Assembly: GCA_030544215.1 (NCBI GenBank) | Contig: JARZZO010000013.1 | Span: 46,457,196-46,521,195 of the forward strand | Length of the DNA: 64,000 bases | Source: Zantedeschia hybrid cultivar | Taxonomy: Eukaryota; Streptophyta; Magnoliopsida; Alismatales; Araceae | Direction of reading: 5' to 3' | Shown here: piece after piece, positions 38,242 through 48,582 of the stretch | Position numbering within the stretch: the stretch's first letter is position 1 | Layout: every line of letters begins with the position of its first letter | Notes under the pieces: generated by a model | What the model was told of the DNA's origin: nothing | Databases searched by the model: none | What the model saw: the letters and a program-made list of their open reading frames with translations, nothing else | Position numbers and translations under genes: made by a program

Positions 38242-41200
38242 TACCCAATTACTATAAGCTTTATTTGTTCGTCATTTGCTCTAAATTAGCTATTATCACT
38301 CGGTTGGAACTTGAGAGCATCCCGCTTGGTTTTCTTTCTACTTATGTTAAATATTTGCACGATCTGGTTTGTTCTACTCTAGTATTCCAATGTCCGTATG
38401 AGTTTGGCAGAGTAGTACTATTAATGCCCTATCGGGCGATTTTTTCTTGTCTCTGATTTTCCTTCAATTAATAAATGTAGTCATATGATAAATTCTCCTA
38501 AAATAGATCCAATTTTTAATTGGATTTAAATTAACCACATGAAAAAAAATATGATTTTTTTTTCGAAAATTGCTCCAAAATTCCTATCATGCATACTATT
38601 TGAAGGAAATACGTATGTGACCTATCAAAAAAGGAAGCAATTACGAATAAGTCATTAATCTTAATTATTTGACTTGGTATGTGGAGGGAGCTGTCTTAAT
38701 CATCCAAGAGTTCGGTCCAGGGGGTAGCTGGGACCCCCACTGAACTCTGGTGGAACCCTCACCAGAATCCGGTACCATTAGAGTGCGCTGCTCCGTCGCC
38801 TTCCTCCACCTTCTTGTTTCCCGCCATTCATCTGCCTCGCTCCGGCTTTTCCCAGCGTCCTATTTTGTTGCTGCCCTCAGTTTTCCTCCAGTGTGGCCCT
38901 GCTATAGTCGGCTGCCCTCCCTGGTTTTCTCCCCCTCACCTTTTCATTCATCACCTCTATCACGTTCCCTCTTCATCTCGTAGCTCCGCCGCCTTCAGCA
39001 TCCAACCCGCCGGTATCCCCCACCAATGCTACTGTTTGTTTTGCTGGACTAGGATTTTGCCCCATTTTGGGACCTAGGCACCTTCGGCATAGGTTTTCTT
39101 TTTTCCGCAAATCCGGCCCTCCTGCTTCTTCAGATTTGGCAGTGCTTCGGCTCCTGTGCGGATGGATAGATTCGTTCCGACATGGATCCAACTTTGGATA
39201 TTAAACTTGTTTGGCGAACTCAAGTTTTGTGCTTCTTCCATGTGTCTCTTAACGGCACGTGTCTTCGAGTTCCCTCTTCGTTATAGCTGCTCTTATGGTG
39301 AATGCAGCCCCATTCCAACTGTTATTGTTGGGACGTCCTTGGCGATTGACTTACCGGACTATGTGGCTCGACGCACCTCTCAAATTCTTTTGAGATAAAG
39401 TTTGCCGTACGGGTTCAACTCGACCAAATTTATACATTATGATCATGTGACTGTACGAGTCCGCACGAGTCAACCTGACTTGTACCGGATCATAGGAGAT
39501 CCGAATCAGTCCGCCGAGTCGACAAACCTTGCTTTGAAGGCTATATATGTTTGTGTTTATGTTCATAATACTTCTGTTTGTTGTGTGTTTGATATGTTCT
39601 TTATGGATGTTTGTCTTACCCTATGGAGCGTCTTGCAGGCTACTCCGTTTGGGGTCCTCTTGTATCTGTTTCTCTCTTAGTTTAATTTGACTTGGTATGC
39701 TTATTATGCGATGCTTCAGATGGATTTTTTGGAAAATAAAACTTCTAAAATTTTATTTGTAAATCTAGCTATCTTATCTTTATATTATTATTATTATTAA
39801 CTTTAAATTTTTAAACGAAAAATACCCCTATCTTTATTTCTGTTAAGGATTCAACAAACATTCCTTGTTAACTATCAAATTTAATATTTGGATAAAAAAT
39901 ACTCCTGTAAAAGAAGTTCTCTTGATTCTGCCAAAGAGAGTGCTAGAGAGAGATATAAAAAGAGATCGAAATAGAGCTGAAGAAAGAATAAGAGCATTTA
40001 TTTATTTTTCAATTTTGGTTGAAAGTTAACTAGGATTAAATAACAAATAATAGAATGCTAATGGTATTTTTGTAAGTATTATGATGTAAGGAGGTTATCT
40101 ATAATAATATACAAATAAAATAGATAAACATGTAGTTAAAATTGTAAGATGATTATTGTTAAAAATGCCTCTATACTTTAGTCGAGTTTTATTCGTGACA
40201 ATCTTACCTTTGTCATATTGTTATATTAACACAAAGATAGTATTGGCATTTAGCTTTGTGCCAACATGACATGAGGTTTTTACTTTGGAATTCTTTTGTG
40301 CAATGGATTTCTTCAATTTTTATCTTATAAACAAAAATAAATTTAAGAAAGCATTGAAAATCGTGTAGTATATGAAAATTTAATTTATCACAATATATTT
40401 AATATTTAAATTACAATTAAATTTTTAATATATATTATTATAAGTGACAATCTTTAAATATATTTATTTATATGAACACAATGTGAGTTACTTTTCAACT
40501 TTTTATGTTGTTTCTATAAACAAAGTTGAATGTAGTTGGTTTTATGGTATTTAGTTTCAACTTTGAATAAAACGTATACAACATTAAAATTTTATTTTTA
40601 ATGTTATTTGACAAAAGTTACAAATTAATTATTTAAGCTTTATAATGTTTTAAATAAGAGTTTTAGAAACTATTCTAAAATCCTTATTATATGATAAATT
40701 TTTTTAGTCTTATACATTTATAGGTTATAAATTAGAATTCAAAATTCGTAGATTGTTAATTTTTACATATATTAATACTTTGTAAGTTTAAATTTTTAAA
40801 TTACTAGAAGAAAATTTATCGAAAAGTGAATAGTAATAGTGATTTTAAATAACTTTTTAATATAGCGATGATGATAGCGAAAACTTCTGTTTACTTCTGT
40901 TTTCGTTCTCCATTTTTCAATTTAAAAACGAAAATAGATGCGGAAGCAAAAACACTCGCTTCCATCTCCGTTTCTGTCTCCGTAAAGTTTATAGGAAACG
41001 GAAGCAAAAGATGTCATTTTTGTTTCCGTCTTCGACCTGTTGACAACCCTACCAGAGAGCATGTTAAGATTGTTTCTAACAAGATTTAAGATTTACATTG
41101 GTAAGGATTATTTTTCATATATATTCTGAAAATTTTCTTCCCACGAGTAACTTTGTGCAAATACATTTCAAGCAAAAATTAACTATTTTATCATTTAATG

Positions 41201-41478
41201 AACTAGATTTTCATATATGCTCTCGTAATGCAATTTTCTTTGGTTATTTTCAGTGATTTATATGTATATGAATTTTAGACAAAAAATACATAGTAACATT
41301 AAAAAGTTTATTTTCACGTATAGCTTTTGCAAATATGACACCTTTTAATTATAACTTTCAACTTCTCCGTACAAGTACACCAGACAATTTTTTCGTCAAC
41401 TGAATTATTATAGAAGCAAAAAATTTGGATATACATATATATCAGCATATTTTAAAGAAAATAAATTTATGCATAAAC
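38242..41478. other. Gene-free intergenic DNA
   Basis: About 38700-39450 is richer in GC than its surroundings and carries several overlapping short open frames, none recognisable. 39700-41400 is very AT-rich with no supported feature. Confidence 0.45.
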
Positions 41479-42405
41479 TGATGTAGCCGAAGCTATCACG
41501 ACCGGATTCTGAAGCTGGAATCCGAAGTAATGGATCCGGAGCTGGGTCGAATCGGTGTTTTAGAGGTCCGACGGGGATCCGGAAGGCGAAGGAGGCAGAG
41601 GCGAAGCCGAAGGTCCGAGGCCGAGAGCCGCTCGGTCGGAGGTTGGCTTGTCTTCGGAAAAGGGGGGCCGAAGCTCCTTCGGTAGACGAAGGCGCTAAAC
41701 CGAGCGTCCTTCGGTCGCGGGGCAGCCGGCGCACGGCGTCGAGACCAAGGAGAGGAGTCCGAGATCGACGGCTGAGACCGACTCGGGAAGGTCGGCGATG
41801 ATTCGAACCGAGTTCCTGCAGGAGGGAAAGAAGAAGAAACCGGTCAGCAGGAGTCCCGGGCTTCTGCCCTAAGGAACCCCCTCCGACGGTCAAGTTAGCT
41901 TCTGAAGATGATTCGATTCAGAAGGCAAAGAATAGCTTTAATGCTATTTGGACTGTAGTCATTGAGGGTCTCGGAGGCATAGGAGAGCATACCTTTGGCA
42001 ATAAATAGCGGTGTATTTATAGTAGAGGATAGAGGATGGTTAACGGTGATAGCCGATATAGGACTATGTCCGGGCTTACTGGTAAACCGCCATACTGCCT
42101 AGTCCTCCACCGGAGTGGGCCGGACTCGGCTCTCGGGCCGAAGGGGGTTGGGCCGCTGATGGGCCGAAGCCTGCTGGGCCTAGGGCTGCCGCGCTGCTCC
42201 CGGGCCGTAGACTGGTGGGCCGCTGACGGGCTGAAGCCTGTTGGGCCGGGAGCAACGGTGCCGCTTCCGGCCCGAGGGCTGTTGGGCCGCTTATGGGCCG
42301 AAGGCTCTCTGAAGGCCTTCTACTGCTGCTGCTCGGCTGAACTGGATTTTGGCTTGTTTTAATGGGCCGAATCGGATTCTGCCTCATCACATAGCAGCCT
42401 CGTCA
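41479..42405 (-). mobile_element. Solo LTR of an LTR retrotransposon
   Basis: 927 bp, much richer in GC than its flanks. It starts TGATG and ends CGTCA, so it has the TG...CA ends of an LTR. It is flanked by a perfect 5-bp target-site duplication TAAAC (41474-41478 and 42406-42410). A TATA-like CTATAAATAC on the minus strand, near 42010-42020, suggests minus-strand orientation. Around 42140-42310, three imperfect copies of a TGGGCCGCTGATGGGCCGAA-like unit recur. Matching TSDs directly at both ends, with no internal region, indicate loss by LTR-LTR recombination. Confidence 0.85.
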
Positions 42406-42552
42406 TAAACTAAATTACGAATATTCCTTTTACTATTTAAATGTGAATATTGTTCTCTTAAAAATATTAGTTAAGGAAATACCCGCGCGAACGTCATCTT
42501 AACAAGCCAGGTAAGGTGGTCGAGGATACTATTCAAACAAGTCATCCAATGT

Positions 42553-42915
42553 CAGCAGCGCCGCCCATCTCGGGGGGCATGGGAACACATTTAGGGACTG
42601 CCATCATCCATCCGAGTAACCAATCCGTCGGCCATCGTACGGTCGTTCGTCCCTTCGCAACTCATCGCTAAAGTGAACCTGGAGTACATCTTAACCTTGT
42701 TCTTCGTCGACTTGTCTACCAAACTACTACACTTACGCTTTGGCCTCAGAGCGCGAGGAGAAGCCCGCCAATGGCGTCGGAGAAGAAGGGAACCATCATC
42801 GCGGTAGTCTCATCTGTCTCCTTCACTGCTTCTGAGAATTCTAGTTCGTTAGCTGATCATGCTGGGGAATCTTCTAATTTTTGCTCAAACTCTTAGTTTT
42901 TCTAGTGACGGACCA
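42553..42915 (+). pseudogene. Relic of a duplicated PPO2 promoter, exon 1 and start of intron 1
   Basis: Aligns with about 20487-20870. Shared phrases include TACATCTTAACC/AACATCTTAACC, GAGGAGAAGCC, the start codon (here 42771, followed by GCGTCGGAGAAGAAG) and GGAATCTTCTAATTTTTGCT in intron 1. A GT remains at the end of the exon-1 equivalent. Exons 2-18 are missing; the similarity stops and unrelated retroelement sequence follows. The matching 3' flank appears only at 45628. Confidence 0.85.
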
Positions 42916-45627
42916 AAATCTCATCCACTACGATCAAGATCTTCTATTTTCAATTAGAGAGGCGTCGTCAGATGGTCCCTGTAAAATATAATATTGTCAA
43001 AGGACCCCCGACAACGGTCCAAGGACACCCCCCCATGCTTAAGTAAGAAGCTGAGAATTTTTAGGAAAAAAACATGTAGCTTGGACTCTAGAAAATGTGC
43101 CTTTACCGGTAGAATATGGTGTCCTTATATAGCAGTGGAATCCGTAGGAAGGGTTGATTATGCTCAAGAAAATCTTGTCCGAAGCGAGTTCTAGGACTCG
43201 ATTTCACTCACCAAGTCCAATTAATTAGGGTGCTCAAGCCTCCTGATTCTGGTCGAAATAAGGAGTCCTGATTCACGTATAAAGGAAAGTCCCAATTAAG
43301 ATCGTTTTTGGAATCGAGTTTTCCCATAAATTTTTGACTTTGGGCTGTCCTCTGTGGGCCGTAATGTTCAACAAATCCAAAGATTAGAAAAGAGAAAGAT
43401 TAGTGGATTGGCACATTAGTACTTTTAGACCAGTCAAAATTATCATCTTTCACTTGCCTTCCTTGCCCTTTGCCATATCTGCATGGCTAGGAGAGAAGAG
43501 ACATCTGAAGAGACGACTTCTGACCTGATAGCTTTTGGCGGTTGTCTTCCTCCCTTTTTAAATAATGGTTCCAGAAAGTCTTGTGGATAGTCGCATCTGT
43601 TTTGGTGGTCGATAAGTAATACTTCGTCTCTCGCTCAAGGCATTAAAACCCCAATGTGACTTTGTTTGCAGAATAGCTTAAACTAGAGTAAGGTTCTGGG
43701 AATTTCTTAGACCAAAATAAGAGGTATTTTGATTTGATAACTTGTTGGTATTCCACCCAGAATAAGGAGAATTACACTGCGCTATTCCAAGTGATTTGGT
43801 AGGAATAAGTGAAATAAGGAGTGAAATAAAAGATAAAATTAGGAGAATTGAAGAAATTAGATATTCCAGGTAGAGTTTGGAGAGTTGAAGGAATTAGAAG
43901 AATTAGACATCCCCTCAATCAAATCAGAATGGGGCCTTTACATCGGTTATTCCGATCCTATTCCGCAAACAAAGTGAGCTCAAGGGGAGAGATCAGGGAG
44001 ATTCACTTTTGAAAATGGCGTCACGAATTACGCCAGAAAGGTTACCGAGGATCTCAACAATATGATCTTTCGCGCATGACACTCGACCTCTTGGCCGAAC
44101 TCTAGGCCGCCTACGTGTCCCGGATGAGTATTACATTGGGATCCCATCACCTAAAGAATGCCTCTTCTCGGAGAGGTCCGACGCATTCATAGTATACGCG
44201 AGTATGTTTGAGGCACACTTCCGGCTCTCAGTGCCGGCCTTCATTGCCCAGTTACTACAGTTCTTTGCAATCGCCCTTACCCAGGTGATGTCGAACTCTT
44301 GGAGGATAATTTTGAGCTTACTGATTTGGAACCTACGTCACCCTGGTGCGACGGTCAACATGTTTCGCTACCTCTTCTACGCTCGGCACTACTGTTCTCT
44401 TAGTGCATGTGGCTTCATTCAATTTGAAGCCAAAGACATTATGTCGTTGGCATTTGACCTCATGTCCTCCTATTAGTGGAATGACTTCTTTTTCTGGATT
44501 GAAGGGGTTCCGCAAAGAGAGTGGCCCTTTCCTATGTCTTTTTGGGACCTCTCGGCGGATCTTCCTCTTAAGTGATGGGTTAAGGAGCTTTCCAGATGAG
44601 GACATGCATGTCCTTGCCATCCTTTAGTACAACCCTCTTGTAATTATCAGGCCACAGCTCTCGGATAAAGCTTTGTAGCGTGTGGGTTTGTCTCCTCCGG
44701 CCCCACCCGACTAGAGAGAATGGGATTCTGGTGAGGATCCGAATGGTCGGTCAGCGGCGTGGCAGAGAGGGCGGTGATTGTAGGCAAGCCCGTGCTGGGA
44801 GATGCCCCTCGCTCATTTTGTTGCTTTATTTGTTTTTCCTTTTTTTTTTTCTTGTAACCCTTCAGCGCCTCCTAGTGCATTAATAAAATAATCGATTTTT
44901 TATTTAAAGTTCTTTATATGCACCTTGGAGTTTCCCTTCAGGGGGTAGTGTCCCTTTGTTCGATTAACTAGAGTTGGTCTACAGGCGTATTGAGCCATTG
45001 CTATCCATTTTATGGCAGCACACATCGGCTCGAGATTATATTATCTTGTAGTCAATCCCGTTCGACTGATTCATATCATTCGTCAGTCTTATGGTCAGTC
45101 AAAGTTGGTCTAGGCGTCTTGTCACTCTAAGCTAACTCTTTGCATCTACAAGACAACAGGGCAATTTTGTTAATCGTAATAGAGAAAAGGAGGCACACGT
45201 AATACCTTCTGGCCCAATGACTTATAAGGTCGTGACCCGTACTTTTTGATAGGTTATGTCGATCTTCTATTTTGTTGGACAGTCACCTGCGACCTCCTAA
45301 GTAGGACGGGTCTTCAAATGGTCTCTTCAAATCTGTTTTTAGTGAGTGTCAGTTCTCTTTAAAAGGAAGAAGCCTCACCACTGCATTCCCCATTCTCTGT
45401 CATGAAAGGCTTTGTCTTCTTTGTGAGTAGTACCGTCCTTAAGGAGGTAGAATCTTCTCTCAAAGAGAACTCGAGGGAGTGGAGGCGACCTTTTACACGG
45501 CGTGGTTCAACGAGATTTTTCTACGTCAAACTAGGGGTAATCATGACATGATAGTAGAATTTTGCCTCTTTTGGTCTGGGAGGTCGTCCAACTCCCGATT
45601 TTTTTCAAAGTATAGTCACCCGGATGT
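42916..45627 (+). mobile_element. Decayed gypsy-type retroelement sequence replacing the body of the PPO2 relic
   Basis: About 43990-44620 on the plus strand encodes fragments such as FEAHFRLSVPAFIAQLLQFF followed by AIALTQVMSNSWRIILSLLI. Upstream in the same region is RVPDEYYIGIPSPKECLFSE. This order resembles the plant 'putative gypsy type transposon' domain (Transposase_28). Stops and frame changes interrupt it. No LTRs, reverse transcriptase or integrase were identified. Confidence 0.55.
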
Positions 45628-45804
45628 GCTCTAAAAAGGTTCATTTGTACGTTTATTGTGTGCATAACAGGATTCCATTTGGTTGTGAAGCTTCTCAAAA
45701 CCTATCTGATATGCACCAACTTTTTCCAAATTGCACTATTTTCATGTTTCCAGATGCTTGCTATGTGGAACGCACAGGCCTTTGATGTTTGTTAACCATT
45801 TCTT

Positions 45805-46110
45805 GAGTAATGTTTCTTGCTCTGATCTCCAATGCTGAACTAAGGGTCAGTGCACTGAGTACAAAATAAAAAATTATTTTTATTTTTTTAAAGTAGGCCC
45901 CAAGGTGTCCTACACGTCTGGATATACTGATCTTCAATCGGACGACTAAAAAAAATCTGAAAAATAAAAAACTGTAATTGGGCTTGACCCATTAGAGGCA
46001 TTTATTACTATTATTGGGGTTAGATATTTATTTTTCAGATTTTTTTGAGTTGTCCGATTAGAAATCGGCCTATATGGATATGTAGGATACTTCGGGGCCT
46101 ACGTAAAAGA

Positions 46111-46158
<48 letters not shown>

Positions 46159-46217
46159 TTTACCTACTACGTTGACCTTCAGTGCAACACTGGAGGTCAG
46201 TGCAACAAGTATTACTC
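45805..46217. mobile_element. Mutator-like MITE with about 35-bp terminal inverted repeats
   Basis: The left end is GAGTAATGTTTCTTGCTCTG, then ATCTCCAATGCTG. The complement of the right end is GAGTAATACTTGTTGCACTG, then ACCTCCAGTGTTG. The interior is a larger inverted repeat built on AATCGGACGACT and ATTAGAAATCGG. It includes a (TA)n run at about 46117-46152. The flanking 9-mers CCATTTCTT and TATTTTCTT are diverged. Copy A near 35580 lacks the insertion. Confidence 0.75.
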
Positions 46218-46345
46218 TATTTTCTTAGGTTCCTTATCCTTTTTTTGGATTCAGCTATGGACATCTGCCTATCTAGAAACATAGTTTTTTTGACAAAGGA
46301 AGCGACGACGTAACAATGAGTGAATTTGTTGGGCCTTTACCAAAA

Positions 46346-46573
46346 GAGTAACGCACGGGATCGGATGGCTCAAGCGCTTATGTACATAATCCTTTTTTTT
46401 CTTTCCTTCAACCATTCCATCTAAGTGCATGGTCCCATTTTTTTTATTTTTTTCAACTGAGATGATTTAAAAAAAAAAAAAACATGTTGTGACTTGATGA
46501 TCGGATGGCAGCACTCAGAACAATGCAATCAATGTGGATTGCACCACCTCCGTTGGTGCAACAAGTATTACTC
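46346..46573. mobile_element. Mutator-like MITE with readable empty site
   Basis: 228 bp with ends GAGTAACGC and the complement of GTATTACTC. It is flanked by 9-bp TSDs TTACCAAAA (46337-46345) and TTACTAAAA (46574-46582). Copy A carries one TTACTAAAA at 35721-35729 in the same context (GGCCTTTACTAAAA), which is the expected pre-insertion state. Confidence 0.8.
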
Positions 46574-47936
46574 TTACTAAAATATGTGAAATTTTATTGG
46601 AAACCCACTCTGAATAGGGTGAACTAAAGTGAGTAGAATGTGTCTGACACATGAATCTAAAATTAAGAGCATACGTAGAAATATATTCTTGTAGTGCAAA
46701 AATTTTAATCTTTTACTTAAAATATGTGAATGTAATTTTTTATTAAGAGTGTACTAAGGGTTTATGAATTTTTTTAAGGATTTTCCCTCTTTCTTGATTA
46801 AAAATCATTCCAAGGAAAATAAAAAAAATCCGATTAGAGTTTATTAAGAAAGTTAGTAAGTCATTGCTGAGAGAAGGACAAAGATAACTATGGAGAGTGA
46901 GAAAGGAATTTGTTTTCTTTAAAGTTTTTTAATTTAGTGGTAGAAAAATTCTTTAGGCAATTTTCTAACCCAAGGAGCAAAAGAATTTTCGTAACTGTTT
47001 ACCTTCTAAATCTTTAATTCTAAGAAAACATCTGTTTTCAAAAAGTAAAGTTTTTTCCTGCATTCCGGAAACCTAAGTTACCTAGCCCACCCAAAATTAA
47101 TCAACGTGAATCGCATTATCTTTAGATGATCTCATGGGAACCGGAAGATGAGAAAAAAAGGTGTAGAAACGTGTACTTTATAATATTAACTTTGCTAACT
47201 TTTATCTATATAGGCTTTTAGATGCAATGCATAAATGAATTTGTATTTTACAAACTCATTATAACAACCTTTTGGAATTAGATGTTCTAAAAGTAAATTT
47301 ATTATAGTTTATCATATACTTAAATTTTCTCATAAACGAGCTTTTCGTGAATAACTCTAAGATTAAAACTTGAGCTGCAAGATTGGGTGAGTAAATTGAA
47401 ATTTGCACATATTACCCCCATATTAGGTTAAGTTGGACCCCAACCAATTCAAGTTGAGTGCACACTCAACTGACCTCCTAGGCTAGGTCGGCTAGACCTT
47501 TAAGTCAGTTGACCTTAAGGAAACTCAGAAAAGGAAATAAAAATATTATATAAAAGATAAAGTTTGTAATATCTTCTTCAAATTAGTATCAGGTTGGATC
47601 GAATTGGATGTTTGTTAACTTAGAGTGGGATTAGGTTGGGTTAGAAAACGTTAATATTCGACTTGAATCAAATTAGCTATGGTTTGATTGAGTCAAATTT
47701 GGGTTGAATGACTGTTATGGTATCAGGGTCGACCTTAAATTAATGTTGCCCGAATGGTATCAAGGTCGACCTTAAATTTCATATTAACTACTCTTATATC
47801 TTAATTTTTAAAAATATCATATTTATTTATATATTATTATACATACCCTTACAAATAAACATAACTATCAAATATGTCATTTTAGTAGTATATATGAAAT
47901 ATTTAATACAAATGAAATATGCTATCATTATGGCAA

Positions 47937-48258
47937 GATTATATCTTGCTGTGCTGGTAGCCGACGCTCTAGTGTTTTCGATTAGTTATTTTTTGATTTT
48001 TTTTAAGGTAAGTTCAGCCTGATCTACATGTTTAGGCAATTCAATCTCCATCGTACGACTTAAAAAAATATGAAAAAAAAAAATTGAGTCCTAATGTTAT
48101 TTTATTGTTCATTGGAGATTAATTTTTGTTTTTCATTTTTTTTTATTATCCAATCAGAGATCAAATTTTATTGACATGTAAAGCATAATGGGATTCATCT
48201 AAATTTTTTTTGTAATTTTTCTTACACTAGCTTCCATGAAGCACAACAAATTTTACTC
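47937..48258. mobile_element. Mutator-like MITE upstream of NOP56
   Basis: 322 bp. The left end is GATTATATCTTGCTGTGC and the complement of the right end is GAGTAAAATTTGTTGTGC. Flanking 9-mers TTATGGCAA and TTACTGCAA match at 7 of 9 positions. The interior has the family core with CATCGTACGACTTAAAAAAA. It ends about 325 bp before the NOP56 start codon and may therefore lie in its promoter. Confidence 0.7.
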
Positions 48259-48573
48259 TTACTGCAATTTTGAAATATTATAAATATTGGGATGACATAC
48301 TTTACACACAAGACAATGTATAAACACGTATCTTCGTTTTTTTAAATTTAACATATAAGAGTGATTAATATGAAATTATTCCTAATAAATATATTAATAA
48401 CAACTGAATTTACAAAAATATTGTGATAACTCCTTCGCCCAAAATATGTTAAAAATAGCTACACAATTCACAGTTAAACTCGTGAACCGGACTACTACTT
48501 AAACCGGACCACCCCTCCCGTCGTTTTAAAACCCTTGCTTCTGAGACTTTGCCTTCGCCGTCCCCGCTACCAA

Positions 48574-48581
48574 AAACCCTA
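48574..48581 (+). promoter_or_regulatory. Telo-box in the NOP56 leader
   Basis: AAACCCTA lies immediately before the NOP56 start codon. Telo-boxes near the start site are a known mark of plant ribosome-biogenesis genes. A related AAAACCCTT lies at about 48528. Confidence 0.65.
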
Positions 48582-48582
48582 G

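Larger units (their letters stand above)
45628..47735. repeat. PPO2 3'-flank duplication, copy B
   Basis: Counterpart of 35416-37615. Together with the exon-1 relic at 42553-42915 it outlines a second PPO2 locus that lost nearly all its exons. It contains the two MITEs at 45805-46217 and 46346-46573, which are absent from copy A. Confidence 0.85.

Noticed and set aside
38750..39680. A chain of open frames on the plus strand
   Set aside because: There are no recognisable motifs and no consistent frame or splice pattern; probably a decayed repeat.
41408..41893. A 161-codon minus-strand frame
   Set aside because: It lies almost entirely inside the solo LTR, crosses its boundary and resembles no protein.
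42036..42390. Open frames on both strands over 300 bp
   Set aside because: They arise from the GC-rich GGGCCG repeats inside the solo LTR.
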